DNA of 64,000 nucleotides from Sediminibacterium sp. (GTDB lineage: Bacteria > Bacteroidota > Bacteroidia > Chitinophagales > Chitinophagaceae), in assembly GCA_017537025.1 (NCBI GenBank), contig JAFWCB010000004.1, positions 186,001 to 250,000 on the forward strand, in the 5' to 3' direction. The notes under the pieces are model-generated. The model was given only the letters and a program-made list of their open reading frames with translations, was not told the origin of the DNA and did no database searches. The position numbers and the translations under genes are program-made. Positions 9,101 through 16,718 of the stretch are shown here, piece by piece. The number at the start of each line of letters is the position of its first letter. The stretch's first letter is position 1.

Positions 9101-9437
9101 ACAAAAAGTAGATAAAATGATGGATGAAGAGAACTTTGGCTACGGAATGGCAAGCAGGGGAAATCTGCATAATCGCAATTCATTAATGTTTCTGGAAGCT
9201 TGTTATATGGCAGAAGATACAGCCCTCGTTAAAAAGGTCTCTGCTTCCGTTAAAAAGGACTTACAGCAACAAATCAAATTCTATAATACCCTCAGCGGTA
9301 ATAAAGCAGAATGGATGGCAGACGAAAAACGAATGTCTGAAAGCTATTTAGACGGGTTAGAAAAAATGAAGGCTATTTATAATCCTGCCATACAAATTCC
9401 CGGTAAGATAATGACGCCGAGGGATAGTTTGAAGTAG
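6195..9437 (+). CDS. DUF2723 family integral membrane protein
   Basis: A 1080-residue protein. The N-terminal DUF2723 region is recognisable from GWIVCVLACTVYILTAEAGG and SFWDCGEFVSSCFKLQIPHP (residues about 8-48), with acidic residues in the first loop as in membrane glycosyltransferases of the GT-C type. Ten or more hydrophobic helices occupy residues about 10-390 and 570-680, and a large soluble C-terminal part follows. The family is related to TMEM260-like proteins, human TMEM260 being an O-mannosyltransferase; in bacteria the substrate is unknown, so protein or lipid glycosylation is inference. The gene stands alone. Its stop codon merges directly with a GTAGTG-type repeat. Confidence 0.85.
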   Translation: MQFNRINNITGWIVCVLACTVYILTAEAGGSFWDCGEFVSSCFKLQIPHPPGAPLFVILGRVFIILFGNDPLHAAKAVNIMSALASGFTILFLFWTITHFARRIINIKTTDVPTITQILQVMGAGIVGALAYTFSDSFWYSAVEGEVYALSSFFTAIVFWAILKWENHADEPGADRWIVFIFFMMGLSIGVHLLNLLTIPAIVMVYYFRRRETFNYALIRTWFLRLTAIGGVLAFIAALIAASAEATDNAPFDGTVGGLMILGTIVAIGLLFLVEKWKPQAKAYYGGIYIFFVIGCLITGLVQIGVIQYTVKLAGTFDRIFVNSAGMPFFSGFAFFFIILSGLIWYGLRIAAKKAWPYLTLALWSVAFMLIGYSTYLTTMIRSTANPSVDMYNVDNPMSLVGYLGREQYGDFPLLYGQKFTAQPVDLKSTGIRYQKARDKYVEIGQDKKYVYAAEDKMVFPRVWDASDDQYHAYYYTSFLQIGKMKDGSYERAPNQVDNVKFFIGYQVYWMYFRYFMWNFSGKQNDLQGVYTGNVRDGNWITGIPIIDNLLYGDQSEMPDSLKNNKANNKLFLLPFILGMIGLFYHFKKRGDDAVSNFLMFFFTGFAIILYLNQAGNQPRERDYAYVGSFYAFAVWIGLGVMKVTEWFGKKLNQTTAATLATVICLLAVPVLMAQQEWDDHDRSKKVLARDLAKDYLESCAPNAILFTFGDNDTYPLWYAQEVEGIRKDVRVINFSLLGIDWYINQLRYKVNESPAIDVLWSADQIEGSKRDYVLYRPKPGIPEDRFYDLYDVMKNYVGSDDPSKMEDRGNGDALNTYPVRKFAVSVDKAAVLANKTVNVADSVVSEIRFEVPKNALLKNDLAVLNIIAANKWNRPIYFTNPSVDLGFDQYLRRDGLSYRLVPVINSRVNAGWMKDKALNVFASGNADKKGVYFDEENRRHLNTIRSAYADLAIDLAAAGKKEEARKVLQKVDKMMDEENFGYGMASRGNLHNRNSLMFLEACYMAEDTALVKKVSASVKKDLQQQIKFYNTLSGNKAEWMADEKRMSESYLDGLEKMKAIYNPAIQIPGKIMTPRDSLK

Positions 9438-9509
9438 TGTGTAGTGTGTAGTGTATAGTGTGTAGTGGAAAGCTATACTGCTCACTATGCACTACACACT
9501 ATCCACTAA
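9432..9509 (+). repeat. GTGTAGTGTGTAGTG-type repeat
   Basis: Tandem GTGTAGT/GTATAGT words (9432-9467) face CTCACTATGCACTACACACT words (9480-9507), giving an imperfect hairpin. It starts within the last codons of the DUF2723 gene (stop TAG at 9435-9437 is part of the repeat) and ends 20 bases before the VWA gene start. Confidence 0.8.
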
Positions 9510-9529
9510 ATTTCCGTAACTTGCAGTTA

Positions 9530-10627
9530 ATGTTAGGACATCGATTTATCCGGTTTAATCCCAATGAAAACAGCAAAAGCACATTTGAGCAGTTGCTTGA
9601 TATATTCACGCAGTTACTTACTTATACCAATGGAGACGCGTCTGAGGCATTATCGTGGATGAATGAACTCGACAAGAAATACCATTTCACCAACGACGAG
9701 TATGGGATGGGCGATTTTATCGAAGATCTAAAGCAAAACGGGTACTTACAAGAAAACCCCCAAGATGGTTCCTTATCTATAACCGGAAAAGCGGAGCAAT
9801 CCATTCGGAAAAAAAGTTTAGAAGAGATTTTCGGAAAACTAAAAAAATCAAAGCAAGGGAATCATCAAACTTTCAAACCCGGACAAGGCGATGAAATTAA
9901 TCCGGATACACGCCCTTATCAGTTTGGGGATATGTTGGAACAAATAGACTTTACGGAGAGTATTCGAAACGCACAGATTAATAGGGGAGTAGAGAGTTTT
10001 TCGATGCAGGAAGATGATTTACAAATTCGGGAAACCGATTTCAAAACGCAAACTTCAACCGTATTAATGATCGATATATCTCATTCGATGATTTTATATG
10101 GGGAAGATCGGATTACGCCTGCCAAGAAAGTAGCCATGGCATTGAGCGAGCTGATTACAACACGTTACCCTAAAGATACTTTAGATATTGTTGTATTTGG
10201 AAATGATGCTTGTAGCATAGAAATAAAAGACCTTCCTTATTTACAAGTTGGACCTTATCATACAAATACCGTTGCAGGTTTAGAGTTAGCTATGGATTTA
10301 TTACGAAGGAGGAAAAATCCAAATAAACAGATATTCATGATTACCGATGGCAAACCTACCTGCTTAAAAATAGGAGGTAAGTACTATAAAAATAGTTTTG
10401 GTCTGGATAGAAAAGTAGTGAATCGTTGTATCAATTTAGCAGCACAATGTAAGAAACTGAAAATCCCTATTACAACTTTTATGATTGCTTCAGATCCTTA
10501 CCTGCAAAGCTTTGTACAAGAATTTACAGAAATGAATAATGGCAAAGCATTCTTTGCGTCACTCGATAAATTAGGTGCTTTTATTTTCAGAGACTTTGAA
10601 AGCGGAAAAAGAAAAACAGTGTATTAA
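9530..10627 (+). CDS. VWA-domain protein partnered with a MoxR/chelatase-like ATPase
   Basis: A 365-residue soluble protein. Residues about 175-350 form a von Willebrand A domain with the MIDAS motif Asp182-x-Ser184-x-Ser186 (MIDISHSM) and a later FMITDGKPT strand. The N-terminal 130 residues are helical and charged. The reading frame is open back to 9458, but those codons fall inside the GTAGTG-type repeat. The ATG at 9530 (MLGHRFIRF), after a TAACTTGC box, is the likely start. The stop codon is followed immediately by the ATG of the AAA+ ATPase gene. VWA proteins paired with MoxR/ChlI-type ATPases usually act as metal-ion insertion or complex-remodelling chaperones; the client is unknown. 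Confidence 0.85.
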   Translation: MLGHRFIRFNPNENSKSTFEQLLDIFTQLLTYTNGDASEALSWMNELDKKYHFTNDEYGMGDFIEDLKQNGYLQENPQDGSLSITGKAEQSIRKKSLEEIFGKLKKSKQGNHQTFKPGQGDEINPDTRPYQFGDMLEQIDFTESIRNAQINRGVESFSMQEDDLQIRETDFKTQTSTVLMIDISHSMILYGEDRITPAKKVAMALSELITTRYPKDTLDIVVFGNDACSIEIKDLPYLQVGPYHTNTVAGLELAMDLLRRRKNPNKQIFMITDGKPTCLKIGGKYYKNSFGLDRKVVNRCINLAAQCKKLKIPITTFMIASDPYLQSFVQEFTEMNNGKAFFASLDKLGAFIFRDFESGKRKTVY

Positions 10628-12172
10628 ATGAACAAAAAATTAGCCAATACTTTAGGGGCTTTAAAAAAATCAGGCTATCAGCCAAAATCAGTAAAAGAAG
10701 AAGTTAGAAATAACCTTATCCATTCGATCAGTAATAAAGAAAATCCTTTTACGGGTATTATTGGTTATGAAGATACCGTGATACCGGATACAGAAAGGGC
10801 TTTACTGAGTAAGCATAATATTTTGTTTTTGGGTTTACGTGGACAAGCCAAAACAAGAATGGCCCGCCAAATGGTTGACTTGCTCGATGAGTATATTCCC
10901 ATTATTGCCGGTAGCGAAGTGAACGATGATCCATTGCAACCCCTTAGCAGATACGCAAAAGATTTGATTGCCGAAAAAGGAGACGATACACCCATAGAGT
11001 GGGTTCATCGCTCAGAACGATATGGAGAAAAACTGGCAACGCCCGATGTAAGTGTGGCCGATTTAATTGGAGATATTGATCCTATTAAAGCCGCGAATTT
11101 AAAACTCAGTTTCGCAGATGAGAAAGTAATTCATTATGGTATCATCCCGCGTAGTAATCGAGGTATTTTTGTGATCAATGAATTACCCGATCTACAGGCG
11201 CGCATACAGGTAGCCTTATTTAATATTTTGCAAGAAGGGGATATTCAAATACGGGGATTCAAATTACGCATGCCGCTCGATATCTTATTTGTTTTTACCG
11301 CTAACCCGGAAGATTATACCAATCGAGGCAGTATCGTAACACCGTTAAAGGATCGTATTCAAAGCCAAATACTAACACATTATCCAAAAGATATTGAAAC
11401 CTCATTAAGCATTACCGAACAGGAAGCCAAACTGCCGGAAACTCAAAAAGAGCGCATTCAAGTAAGCGATTTGGTAAAAAGAATTATTGAGCAAATTGCT
11501 TTTGAAGCCCGGAATAATGAATACGTTGATAAAAAAAGCGGCGTGAGTGCCCGATTAACAATCGCTGCTTTTGAGAATGCAGTTAGTAGTGCCGAGAGGA
11601 GAGCTATTATTCATCATGAGAAACAAACGCCGGTATGGATCAGCGATTTGTTTGGTATTATTCCTGCCATTACCGGAAAAATTGAATTGGTGTATGAAGG
11701 TGAACAAGAGGGCCCTTACCAGGTTGCAGTTAACTTGTTAGACAAAGCTATTCGTACCCAATTTGTTGTTTATTTCCCCAACCCAGATTCGTTGAAGAAA
11801 AAAAGAAATACAGGTAAGAAATCGGTTGAAGAAAATGCACCGGAAAACCCTTACAAAAGTATCATCCGCTGGTTTGATGCGGGTAATCAACTCGATCTGC
11901 TGTTAGATATGAAGGATAGTGCGAGGATTGAAAATCTGTATAAAGTAGACGGGCTCTATGCCTTGGTAAAAAAATATTTTCCTCAGGCTAATGAACGAGA
12001 AAATGCCTTGTTGATGGAATTTGTGCTGCACGGTTTAGCGGCCTATTCCTTTATTAGCAAAAAACAAATTGAAGGAAGAATATCTTTTAAAGACCTGATG
12101 GGTAGTATGATGAATCTTGGATCCTTAACAGCAGAAGATGAAGATGATTTCAACGAAGATGATTATCGATAG
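10628..12172 (+). CDS. MoxR/magnesium chelatase ChlI-like AAA+ ATPase
   Basis: A 514-residue AAA+ protein. The Walker A motif is FLGLRGQAKTRMAR (Lys75-Thr76) and the Walker B-like strand is GIFVINELPDL (Glu185). A sensor-1 Asn follows in FVFTANPEDY, with an arginine finger region around PLKDRI. The NE instead of DE in Walker B is usual for this subgroup as I recall it. It directly abuts the VWA gene upstream with no gap, so translational coupling and a shared complex are likely. There are no bacteriochlorophyll genes nearby, so a chelatase role is not supported; a chaperone-type ATPase is the better description. The acidic C-terminal tail (EDEDDFNEDDYR) is notable. Confidence 0.87.
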   Translation: MNKKLANTLGALKKSGYQPKSVKEEVRNNLIHSISNKENPFTGIIGYEDTVIPDTERALLSKHNILFLGLRGQAKTRMARQMVDLLDEYIPIIAGSEVNDDPLQPLSRYAKDLIAEKGDDTPIEWVHRSERYGEKLATPDVSVADLIGDIDPIKAANLKLSFADEKVIHYGIIPRSNRGIFVINELPDLQARIQVALFNILQEGDIQIRGFKLRMPLDILFVFTANPEDYTNRGSIVTPLKDRIQSQILTHYPKDIETSLSITEQEAKLPETQKERIQVSDLVKRIIEQIAFEARNNEYVDKKSGVSARLTIAAFENAVSSAERRAIIHHEKQTPVWISDLFGIIPAITGKIELVYEGEQEGPYQVAVNLLDKAIRTQFVVYFPNPDSLKKKRNTGKKSVEENAPENPYKSIIRWFDAGNQLDLLLDMKDSARIENLYKVDGLYALVKKYFPQANERENALLMEFVLHGLAAYSFISKKQIEGRISFKDLMGSMMNLGSLTAEDEDDFNEDDYR

Positions 12173-12180
12173 ATAAGGGA

Positions 12181-13308
12181 TCATATCAACTCCTTCAACC
12201 TTTCTACAACAGTATCGATTTCTCCTTTCGTGTTATGCTTACTGAAAGAGAAACGAACAGTAACCTGATTGGGATTATTATTAATCGCACGAATAACATG
12301 GGAGCCTTGATCTGCACCACTGGTACATGCTGAGCCACCACTGGCGCAAATATGATGAATATCAAGATTGAACAAAATCATCTCACTTTTTTCTGTTTTA
12401 GGAAAACTCACACTTAACACAGCGTACAAGCTTTTTCCCAATGGATCTCCATTAAAAGCTACTCCCGGAATATGTTTCGTGAGCTGCTCCATCATGTATA
12501 CTTTCAAATCGTATATATATGCGCTTTCCGTTTTATACTGCGCAGTAGCTATTTCTAAGGCTTTTGCGAAACCGATGATACCATATAGGTTCTCCGTGCC
12601 GGCGCGCATATTACGTTCCTGGCTGCCTCCATGTACAAATGGTTTGATCTTTACATTTTCATTGATGTATAATAGGCCTATACCTTTAGGGCCATGAAAT
12701 TTATGCCCGGCAGCGGTAATAAAATGTACAGGTGTATTTCTTAAATCAAAAGGAAAATGCCCCACAGTTTGTACCGTATCACTATGAAAAATGGCATTGT
12801 ATTTCTTACATAAATTACCTACTGCATGAATATCTAGCATATTGCCGATTTCATTATTGGCATGCATTAATGTAACTAAACATTTCTCTTTACTATTCGC
12901 TAATAAAATTTCTAAATCCTCGATATCGATATGTCCGTTCGGCAGCAGTTTTACATAACTTAAGTCTGCCTCCCCATTATGGTGCAGATAGTCAACAGTA
13001 TGTATAGTGGCATGATGCTCAATAGTAGAACTAATAATGTGCTTACACCCCAAATCTCTTACCGCAGCAGTTATTGCCGTATTACTACTCTCAGTACCCC
13101 CACTGGTGAAGAAAATTTCTGCAGGATGCGCATTTAAAATTTTTGCAACCGATTTACGAGCTGTTTCAATTGCCATTCTCGATTCTCTGCCATAACTATA
13201 AATGGAAGAAGGATTACCAAAATGATTGGTAAAATAAGGCATCATGGCTTCTAATACAGCCGGGTCTAAAGGGGTAGTAGCTGCATTATCGAGGTAAATT
13301 CTTTCCAT
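12181..13308 (-). CDS. Cysteine desulfurase (NifS/IscS-like, class V aminotransferase)
   Basis: A 375-residue PLP enzyme that removes sulfur from cysteine for Fe-S cluster or thionucleoside synthesis. The PLP lysine is Lys203 in AAGHKFHGPKG, and the His-rich EHHA (His98-His99) lies before it. The catalytic cysteine is Cys328 in SGGSACTSG, characteristic of group I (IscS/NifS) enzymes. No iscU or other Fe-S gene is adjacent; glmM is upstream in the same direction with a 24-base gap containing its own TATTTTTG box 4 bases before the ATG. The start at 13308 gives the standard N-terminus IYLDNAATTPLD. Confidence 0.93.
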   Translation of the reverse strand: MERIYLDNAATTPLDPAVLEAMMPYFTNHFGNPSSIYSYGRESRMAIETARKSVAKILNAHPAEIFFTSGGTESSNTAITAAVRDLGCKHIISSTIEHHATIHTVDYLHHNGEADLSYVKLLPNGHIDIEDLEILLANSKEKCLVTLMHANNEIGNMLDIHAVGNLCKKYNAIFHSDTVQTVGHFPFDLRNTPVHFITAAGHKFHGPKGIGLLYINENVKIKPFVHGGSQERNMRAGTENLYGIIGFAKALEIATAQYKTESAYIYDLKVYMMEQLTKHIPGVAFNGDPLGKSLYAVLSVSFPKTEKSEMILFNLDIHHICASGGSACTSGADQGSHVIRAINNNPNQVTVRFSFSKHNTKGEIDTVVERLKELI

Positions 13309-13312
13309 ACTG

Positions 13313-13320
13313 CAAAAATA
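13313..13320 (-). promoter_or_regulatory. -7 box of the cysteine desulfurase gene
   Basis: TATTTTTG on the minus strand lies in the 24-base gap after glmM and ends 4 bases from the ATG, implying an almost leaderless transcript. Confidence 0.5.
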
Positions 13321-13332
13321 GGTACTATTACT

Positions 13333-14718
13333 CTATTGCATTCCTTCGGTAATATCACCCATAATCCGCTTTGCTATATTGGCAGCTATGGTTTCGCTAT
13401 TACTTTCGGCATAGATACGAATGATAGGCTCAGTATTACTGGTTCTTAAATGTACCCAATCATTATCAAACTCAATTTTTAAACCATCCTCTGTATTGAT
13501 AGGGTTCTTCTTATATTTCTTTTTAATATGTGTAAATATCTTATCGATATTCACATCCTTTTGCAATTCAATTTTATTCTTACTGATAAAATAATCAGGA
13601 TAGCTGTTACGTAATTGTTTCACTGTTTTCTTTTGCAATGCCAAGTGCGATAAAAATAAAGCTATACCGATCAACGCATCTCTTCCATAATGCAAATCCG
13701 GTACAATAATGCCCCCATTTCCTTCACCACCAATTACTGCATTAACTGCCTTCATTTTAGTAACAACATTTACTTCACCAACAGCACTGGAAAAATATTC
13801 TCCGCCGTGTTTTAAAGTAATGTCTTTTAATGCACGGGTGCTGCTCATATTACTTACTGTATTACCCTTGCGATGTTGTAGTACATAATCAGCTACGGCT
13901 ACTAAAGTGTATTCTTCTCCAAACAAGCTACCATCTTCACAAACAAAGCAAAGCCTATCTACGTCTGGATCTACCGCAATACCAATATGGGCACCTTGCT
14001 TATTTACTTCATTTGAAAGATCTCTTAAGTGCTCCGGTAATGGTTCAGGGTTATGTGCAAATTGTCCGGTTATTTCGCCATTCAATACGGTGATATCTTT
14101 TGCGCCTAATGCTTTTAAAAGCTCAGGTACGGCAATGGCGCCGGAGCTGTTAATAGCGTCTACGACTACTTTAAATTTTGCTTTTTTGATAGCATTGATA
14201 TCTACCAAAGGATAGCTAAGAATGGCTGCAATATGTTTTTCAAGTGTATCGTTGCTGGTTGTATATTTCCCTAACTGATCTACTCCTGCAAACTTAAATT
14301 CTTCTTTAGCAGCGATCTCTAGTAACTGTTTTCCTTCTTCGCCATTTATAAATTCTCCCTTTTCATTTAATAATTTAAGTGCATTCCATTCTTTTGGATT
14401 ATGACTTGCAGTAAGAATGATACCGCCAACGGCATTTTCAAAAACTACAGCCATTTCTACTGTGGGAGTGGTGCTTAAACCTACATCAACCACATCGAGC
14501 CCAAGCGCAATTAATGTATTGCTTACTAAGCCTTGTATCATACTGCCACTTATACGCCCGTCGCGACCAATAACAACCTTCTTATTATCCTCATTTTTAT
14601 TAATAAGCATGCTGCCGTAAGCAGCAGTAAAACGAACAACATCAATAGGGCTAAGGGTTTCGCCGGGTATACCCCCTATGGTTCCCCGAATACCGGATAT
14701 ACTTTTTATCAATGCCAT
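13333..14718 (-). CDS. glmM: Phosphoglucosamine mutase
   Basis: A 461-residue phosphohexomutase converting glucosamine-6-phosphate to glucosamine-1-phosphate for UDP-GlcNAc synthesis. The phosphoserine loop is TASHNPKEWNALK (Ser105). The metal-binding loop is DPDVDR and the sugar-binding loop is GGEGNGG; the C-terminal phosphate loop is RTSNTEPIIRIYAE. The first residues SISGIRGTIGG match the family N-terminus. Phosphomannomutase activity cannot be excluded from sequence alone because Bacteroidota have several close paralogues. A TATGTTTG box lies 18 bases upstream, opposite the divergent methyltransferase promoter. Confidence 0.88.
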   Translation of the reverse strand: MALIKSISGIRGTIGGIPGETLSPIDVVRFTAAYGSMLINKNEDNKKVVIGRDGRISGSMIQGLVSNTLIALGLDVVDVGLSTTPTVEMAVVFENAVGGIILTASHNPKEWNALKLLNEKGEFINGEEGKQLLEIAAKEEFKFAGVDQLGKYTTSNDTLEKHIAAILSYPLVDINAIKKAKFKVVVDAINSSGAIAVPELLKALGAKDITVLNGEITGQFAHNPEPLPEHLRDLSNEVNKQGAHIGIAVDPDVDRLCFVCEDGSLFGEEYTLVAVADYVLQHRKGNTVSNMSSTRALKDITLKHGGEYFSSAVGEVNVVTKMKAVNAVIGGEGNGGIIVPDLHYGRDALIGIALFLSHLALQKKTVKQLRNSYPDYFISKNKIELQKDVNIDKIFTHIKKKYKKNPINTEDGLKIEFDNDWVHLRTSNTEPIIRIYAESNSETIAANIAKRIMGDITEGMQ

Positions 14719-14736
14719 CTAAATAGTTTTGGGCTG

Positions 14737-14744
14737 CAAACATA
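14737..14744 (-). promoter_or_regulatory. -7 box of glmM
   Basis: TATGTTTG on the minus strand, 18 bases before the glmM ATG; faces the methyltransferase promoter 27 bases away. Confidence 0.6.
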
Positions 14745-14771
14745 ATTCAATTTTTTCTACTCTTTCCGTTG

Positions 14772-14779
14772 TATTTTTG
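14772..14779 (+). promoter_or_regulatory. -7 box of the methyltransferase gene
   Basis: TATTTTTG matches TAnnTTTG and ends 17 bases before the ATG at 14797. Confidence 0.6.
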
Positions 14780-14796
14780 CAGTTGAACTATAAGGG

Positions 14797-15540
14797 ATGG
14801 CTGAAAAATCTTGGTATAAGAACTGGTTTGATTCTCCATATTATCATTTACTCTATCAACACAGAGACGAGGAAGAAGCTAGTCAATTTATTCGAACATT
14901 AATTAACTATCTGAAGCCAATACATAATAGCACCATGCTTGATATAGCTTGCGGAAAAGGCAGGCATAGTATTGCACTTGCCGAAATGGGCTTCGATGTT
15001 ACAGGTATAGATTTATCCTGGGCTTCAATAGAGGAAGCCAAAAAATCGGAACACGATAAACTGCATTTTTATCAGCACGATATGAGATTGCCTTTTCGTA
15101 TCAACTACTATCAATATGCATTTAACTTCTTCACTAGTTTTGGCTATTTCAAAACCAGAAGAGAGCACGATAATACCATCAGAACGATTGCACAAAGTTT
15201 AGAACGAAAAGGCTTGTTCGTGATAGATTATTTGAATGTTCACTATACGGAGAGAATATTAGAGAAAAATTTTACTAAGCAAATGGGAGATGTTGCATTT
15301 CATATTACCAAGTGGCACGACGATCATCATTTTTTCAAACAGATTCAAGTTACGGATGCCGATCATATAACCCCTCATCATTTATATACAGAACGGGTAG
15401 CCAAATTTTCTTTAGGTGATTTTAACGATATGCTTTCCTATCAAGGAATGCAAGTAGAACAGGTATTTGGTAACTATCAATTAGGGGAATATCATATAAA
15501 TAACTCTCCAAGGATGATTATTTTGGCGAGGAAGAACTGA
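14797..15540 (+). CDS. Class I SAM-dependent methyltransferase
   Basis: A 247-residue Rossmann-fold methyltransferase. Motif I is MLDIACGKGRHSIALAE (residues about 48-64) and the acidic end of strand 2 is VTGIDLS. The substrate is not recognisable; the motif I form DIACGKGRHS is common in small-molecule methyltransferases of the methyltransf_25/11 type. It is monocistronic, divergent from glmM and convergent with tryptophan 2,3-dioxygenase. It has its own -7 box. It ends in TGA, one of several window genes that use TGA as a normal stop. Confidence 0.8.
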   Translation: MAEKSWYKNWFDSPYYHLLYQHRDEEEASQFIRTLINYLKPIHNSTMLDIACGKGRHSIALAEMGFDVTGIDLSWASIEEAKKSEHDKLHFYQHDMRLPFRINYYQYAFNFFTSFGYFKTRREHDNTIRTIAQSLERKGLFVIDYLNVHYTERILEKNFTKQMGDVAFHITKWHDDHHFFKQIQVTDADHITPHHLYTERVAKFSLGDFNDMLSYQGMQVEQVFGNYQLGEYHINNSPRMIILARKN

Positions 15541-15548
15541 GTCAGAAC

Positions 15549-15592
15549 GTCTATAGCCAACAACCTATAATCTATTACCTATCACCTATTTG
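15549..15592 (+). repeat. CCTATAATCTATTACCTATCACC-type repeat
   Basis: Degenerate CCTAT words fill the 52-base gap between the convergent methyltransferase and tryptophan dioxygenase genes, ending directly against the latter's TAA stop codon. Confidence 0.65.
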
Positions 15593-16669
15593 TTAACTCA
15601 TCCTAAATCCCAGATCACGGGTAAGCGATTCAGGCAAATGTGGGAGCCTATTTCTTTCAATCAAATAAGTAGAGAGAGCAGAAAGCTCTCTGTATATGTA
15701 ATGCTTATTCAAAGCACCTTCTAAATATCCTGAGCCGGAAGTATTACCCGTACCTACCCGCATGCCAATCATTCGCCGTACCATAACCAAATGTTTATGT
15801 CGCCAACTGCTGAGTAGATGATCTATTTCAATAAGTGAGTCTAATATTTGGTAGGAAGATTGGAAAACAGGGAAATCGCGATATAGCATAATAAATAAAG
15901 CCGCTCTTAGCGCAGCCGGAGAAAAACTACTTCTTAAATTAGACTGTTGCTCGGCAGATAAGGACGGATCTTGCTTCTCAAAAAACACATAATCAAAATC
16001 AATAATTTTTGTCTGCTCTCTTTCTGTTAATCCTCCTGAATATATATTTCGATACGTTACCCAAAAAGGATGATCAATGACTTCTTTTTGTTGAATACCC
16101 CAATAATTTTTTTCAAAAAAAGGCATTCGCTCCAGCCAATTGTTGATCAATAATAATAAATTGGTTTGTGATTCAGCATCGCTAATAGTTTGAAAATCTT
16201 GCTCTGTGAAACCCCCTTCATTGGTTCTTTTATAATAATCTTTTTGATGCCGCTGTTCTAAGGGTAATCCCAATACAGCTTCTATCAATCGAAACTGTTT
16301 ACTTTGAAACCCGGAAGAAGGAGTTAATAGGTTTCGAAAAGCCAAAAAATCCATTGGGGTCATCGTATCGAGTATACTTACCTGTTGATTCAATAATTCC
16401 AGTATTTTGATAACCCTTCGTAAGCGATGACGAACCAGGTTAAGGTCTTCCGAATTATCGTTGATCGATTGCTGCTGAAATATTTTTACTGCATAATCTA
16501 ATTCAAATAAAATTTGTTTGAACCATAGTTCATAAGCTTGATGAATGATAATGAACAACATTTCATCATGTGCAGGATCATTCCCTTTCTCAAAACTAAC
16601 AGGGTGTTGACTTTCCAATACTTTATCTAAACCTAAATAGGTTGCATAATACATAGGTTTTTTTTCCAT
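15593..16669 (-). CDS. kynA: Tryptophan 2,3-dioxygenase
   Basis: A 358-residue haem dioxygenase that opens the indole ring of tryptophan to N-formylkynurenine, the first step of the kynurenine route. The active-site N-terminal helix HDEMLFIIIHQAYELWFKQ is present. The haem-ligand region is SWRHKHLVMVRRMIG, with His293 the likely proximal ligand, followed by the conserved GTGNTSGSGYL loop. It is longer than the 280-residue proteobacterial form and resembles the larger Bacteroidota/eukaryote type. Its start codon overlaps the long-frame start of the divergent amylase gene. Kynureninase lies about 4.5 kb away on the same strand; no formamidase or kynurenine 3-monooxygenase is in the window. Confidence 0.93.
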   Translation of the reverse strand: MEKKPMYYATYLGLDKVLESQHPVSFEKGNDPAHDEMLFIIIHQAYELWFKQILFELDYAVKIFQQQSINDNSEDLNLVRHRLRRVIKILELLNQQVSILDTMTPMDFLAFRNLLTPSSGFQSKQFRLIEAVLGLPLEQRHQKDYYKRTNEGGFTEQDFQTISDAESQTNLLLLINNWLERMPFFEKNYWGIQQKEVIDHPFWVTYRNIYSGGLTEREQTKIIDFDYVFFEKQDPSLSAEQQSNLRSSFSPAALRAALFIMLYRDFPVFQSSYQILDSLIEIDHLLSSWRHKHLVMVRRMIGMRVGTGNTSGSGYLEGALNKHYIYRELSALSTYLIERNRLPHLPESLTRDLGFRMS

Positions 16670-16718
16670 GTTAGCAAGTTATCATACAAAGAAACGAGAT
16701 TTGAATTATCTTACTGTA

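Noticed and set aside
9432-9509. Repeat block considered as a CRISPR array
   Set aside because: No constant repeat plus unique spacer pattern, unit lengths are short and degenerate, and no cas gene is near.
9458-9529. Longer N-terminus for the VWA protein (from ATG at 9458)
   Set aside because: The extra codons are translated repeat DNA (Cys/Tyr/His-rich) and do not resemble the family; the ATG at 9530 follows a -7-like box.
10628-12172. Walker B NE instead of DE as a sign of inactive ATPase
   Set aside because: The catalytic Glu and sensor Asn remain, and from recall the NELPDL form is common in this subgroup, so it is not evidence of inactivity.
16668-16718. Longer N-terminus for the GH13 enzyme (ATG at 16668)
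   Set aside because: It would overlap the divergent dioxygenase start and add a hydrophilic stretch before a clean lipoprotein signal peptide starting at 16719.
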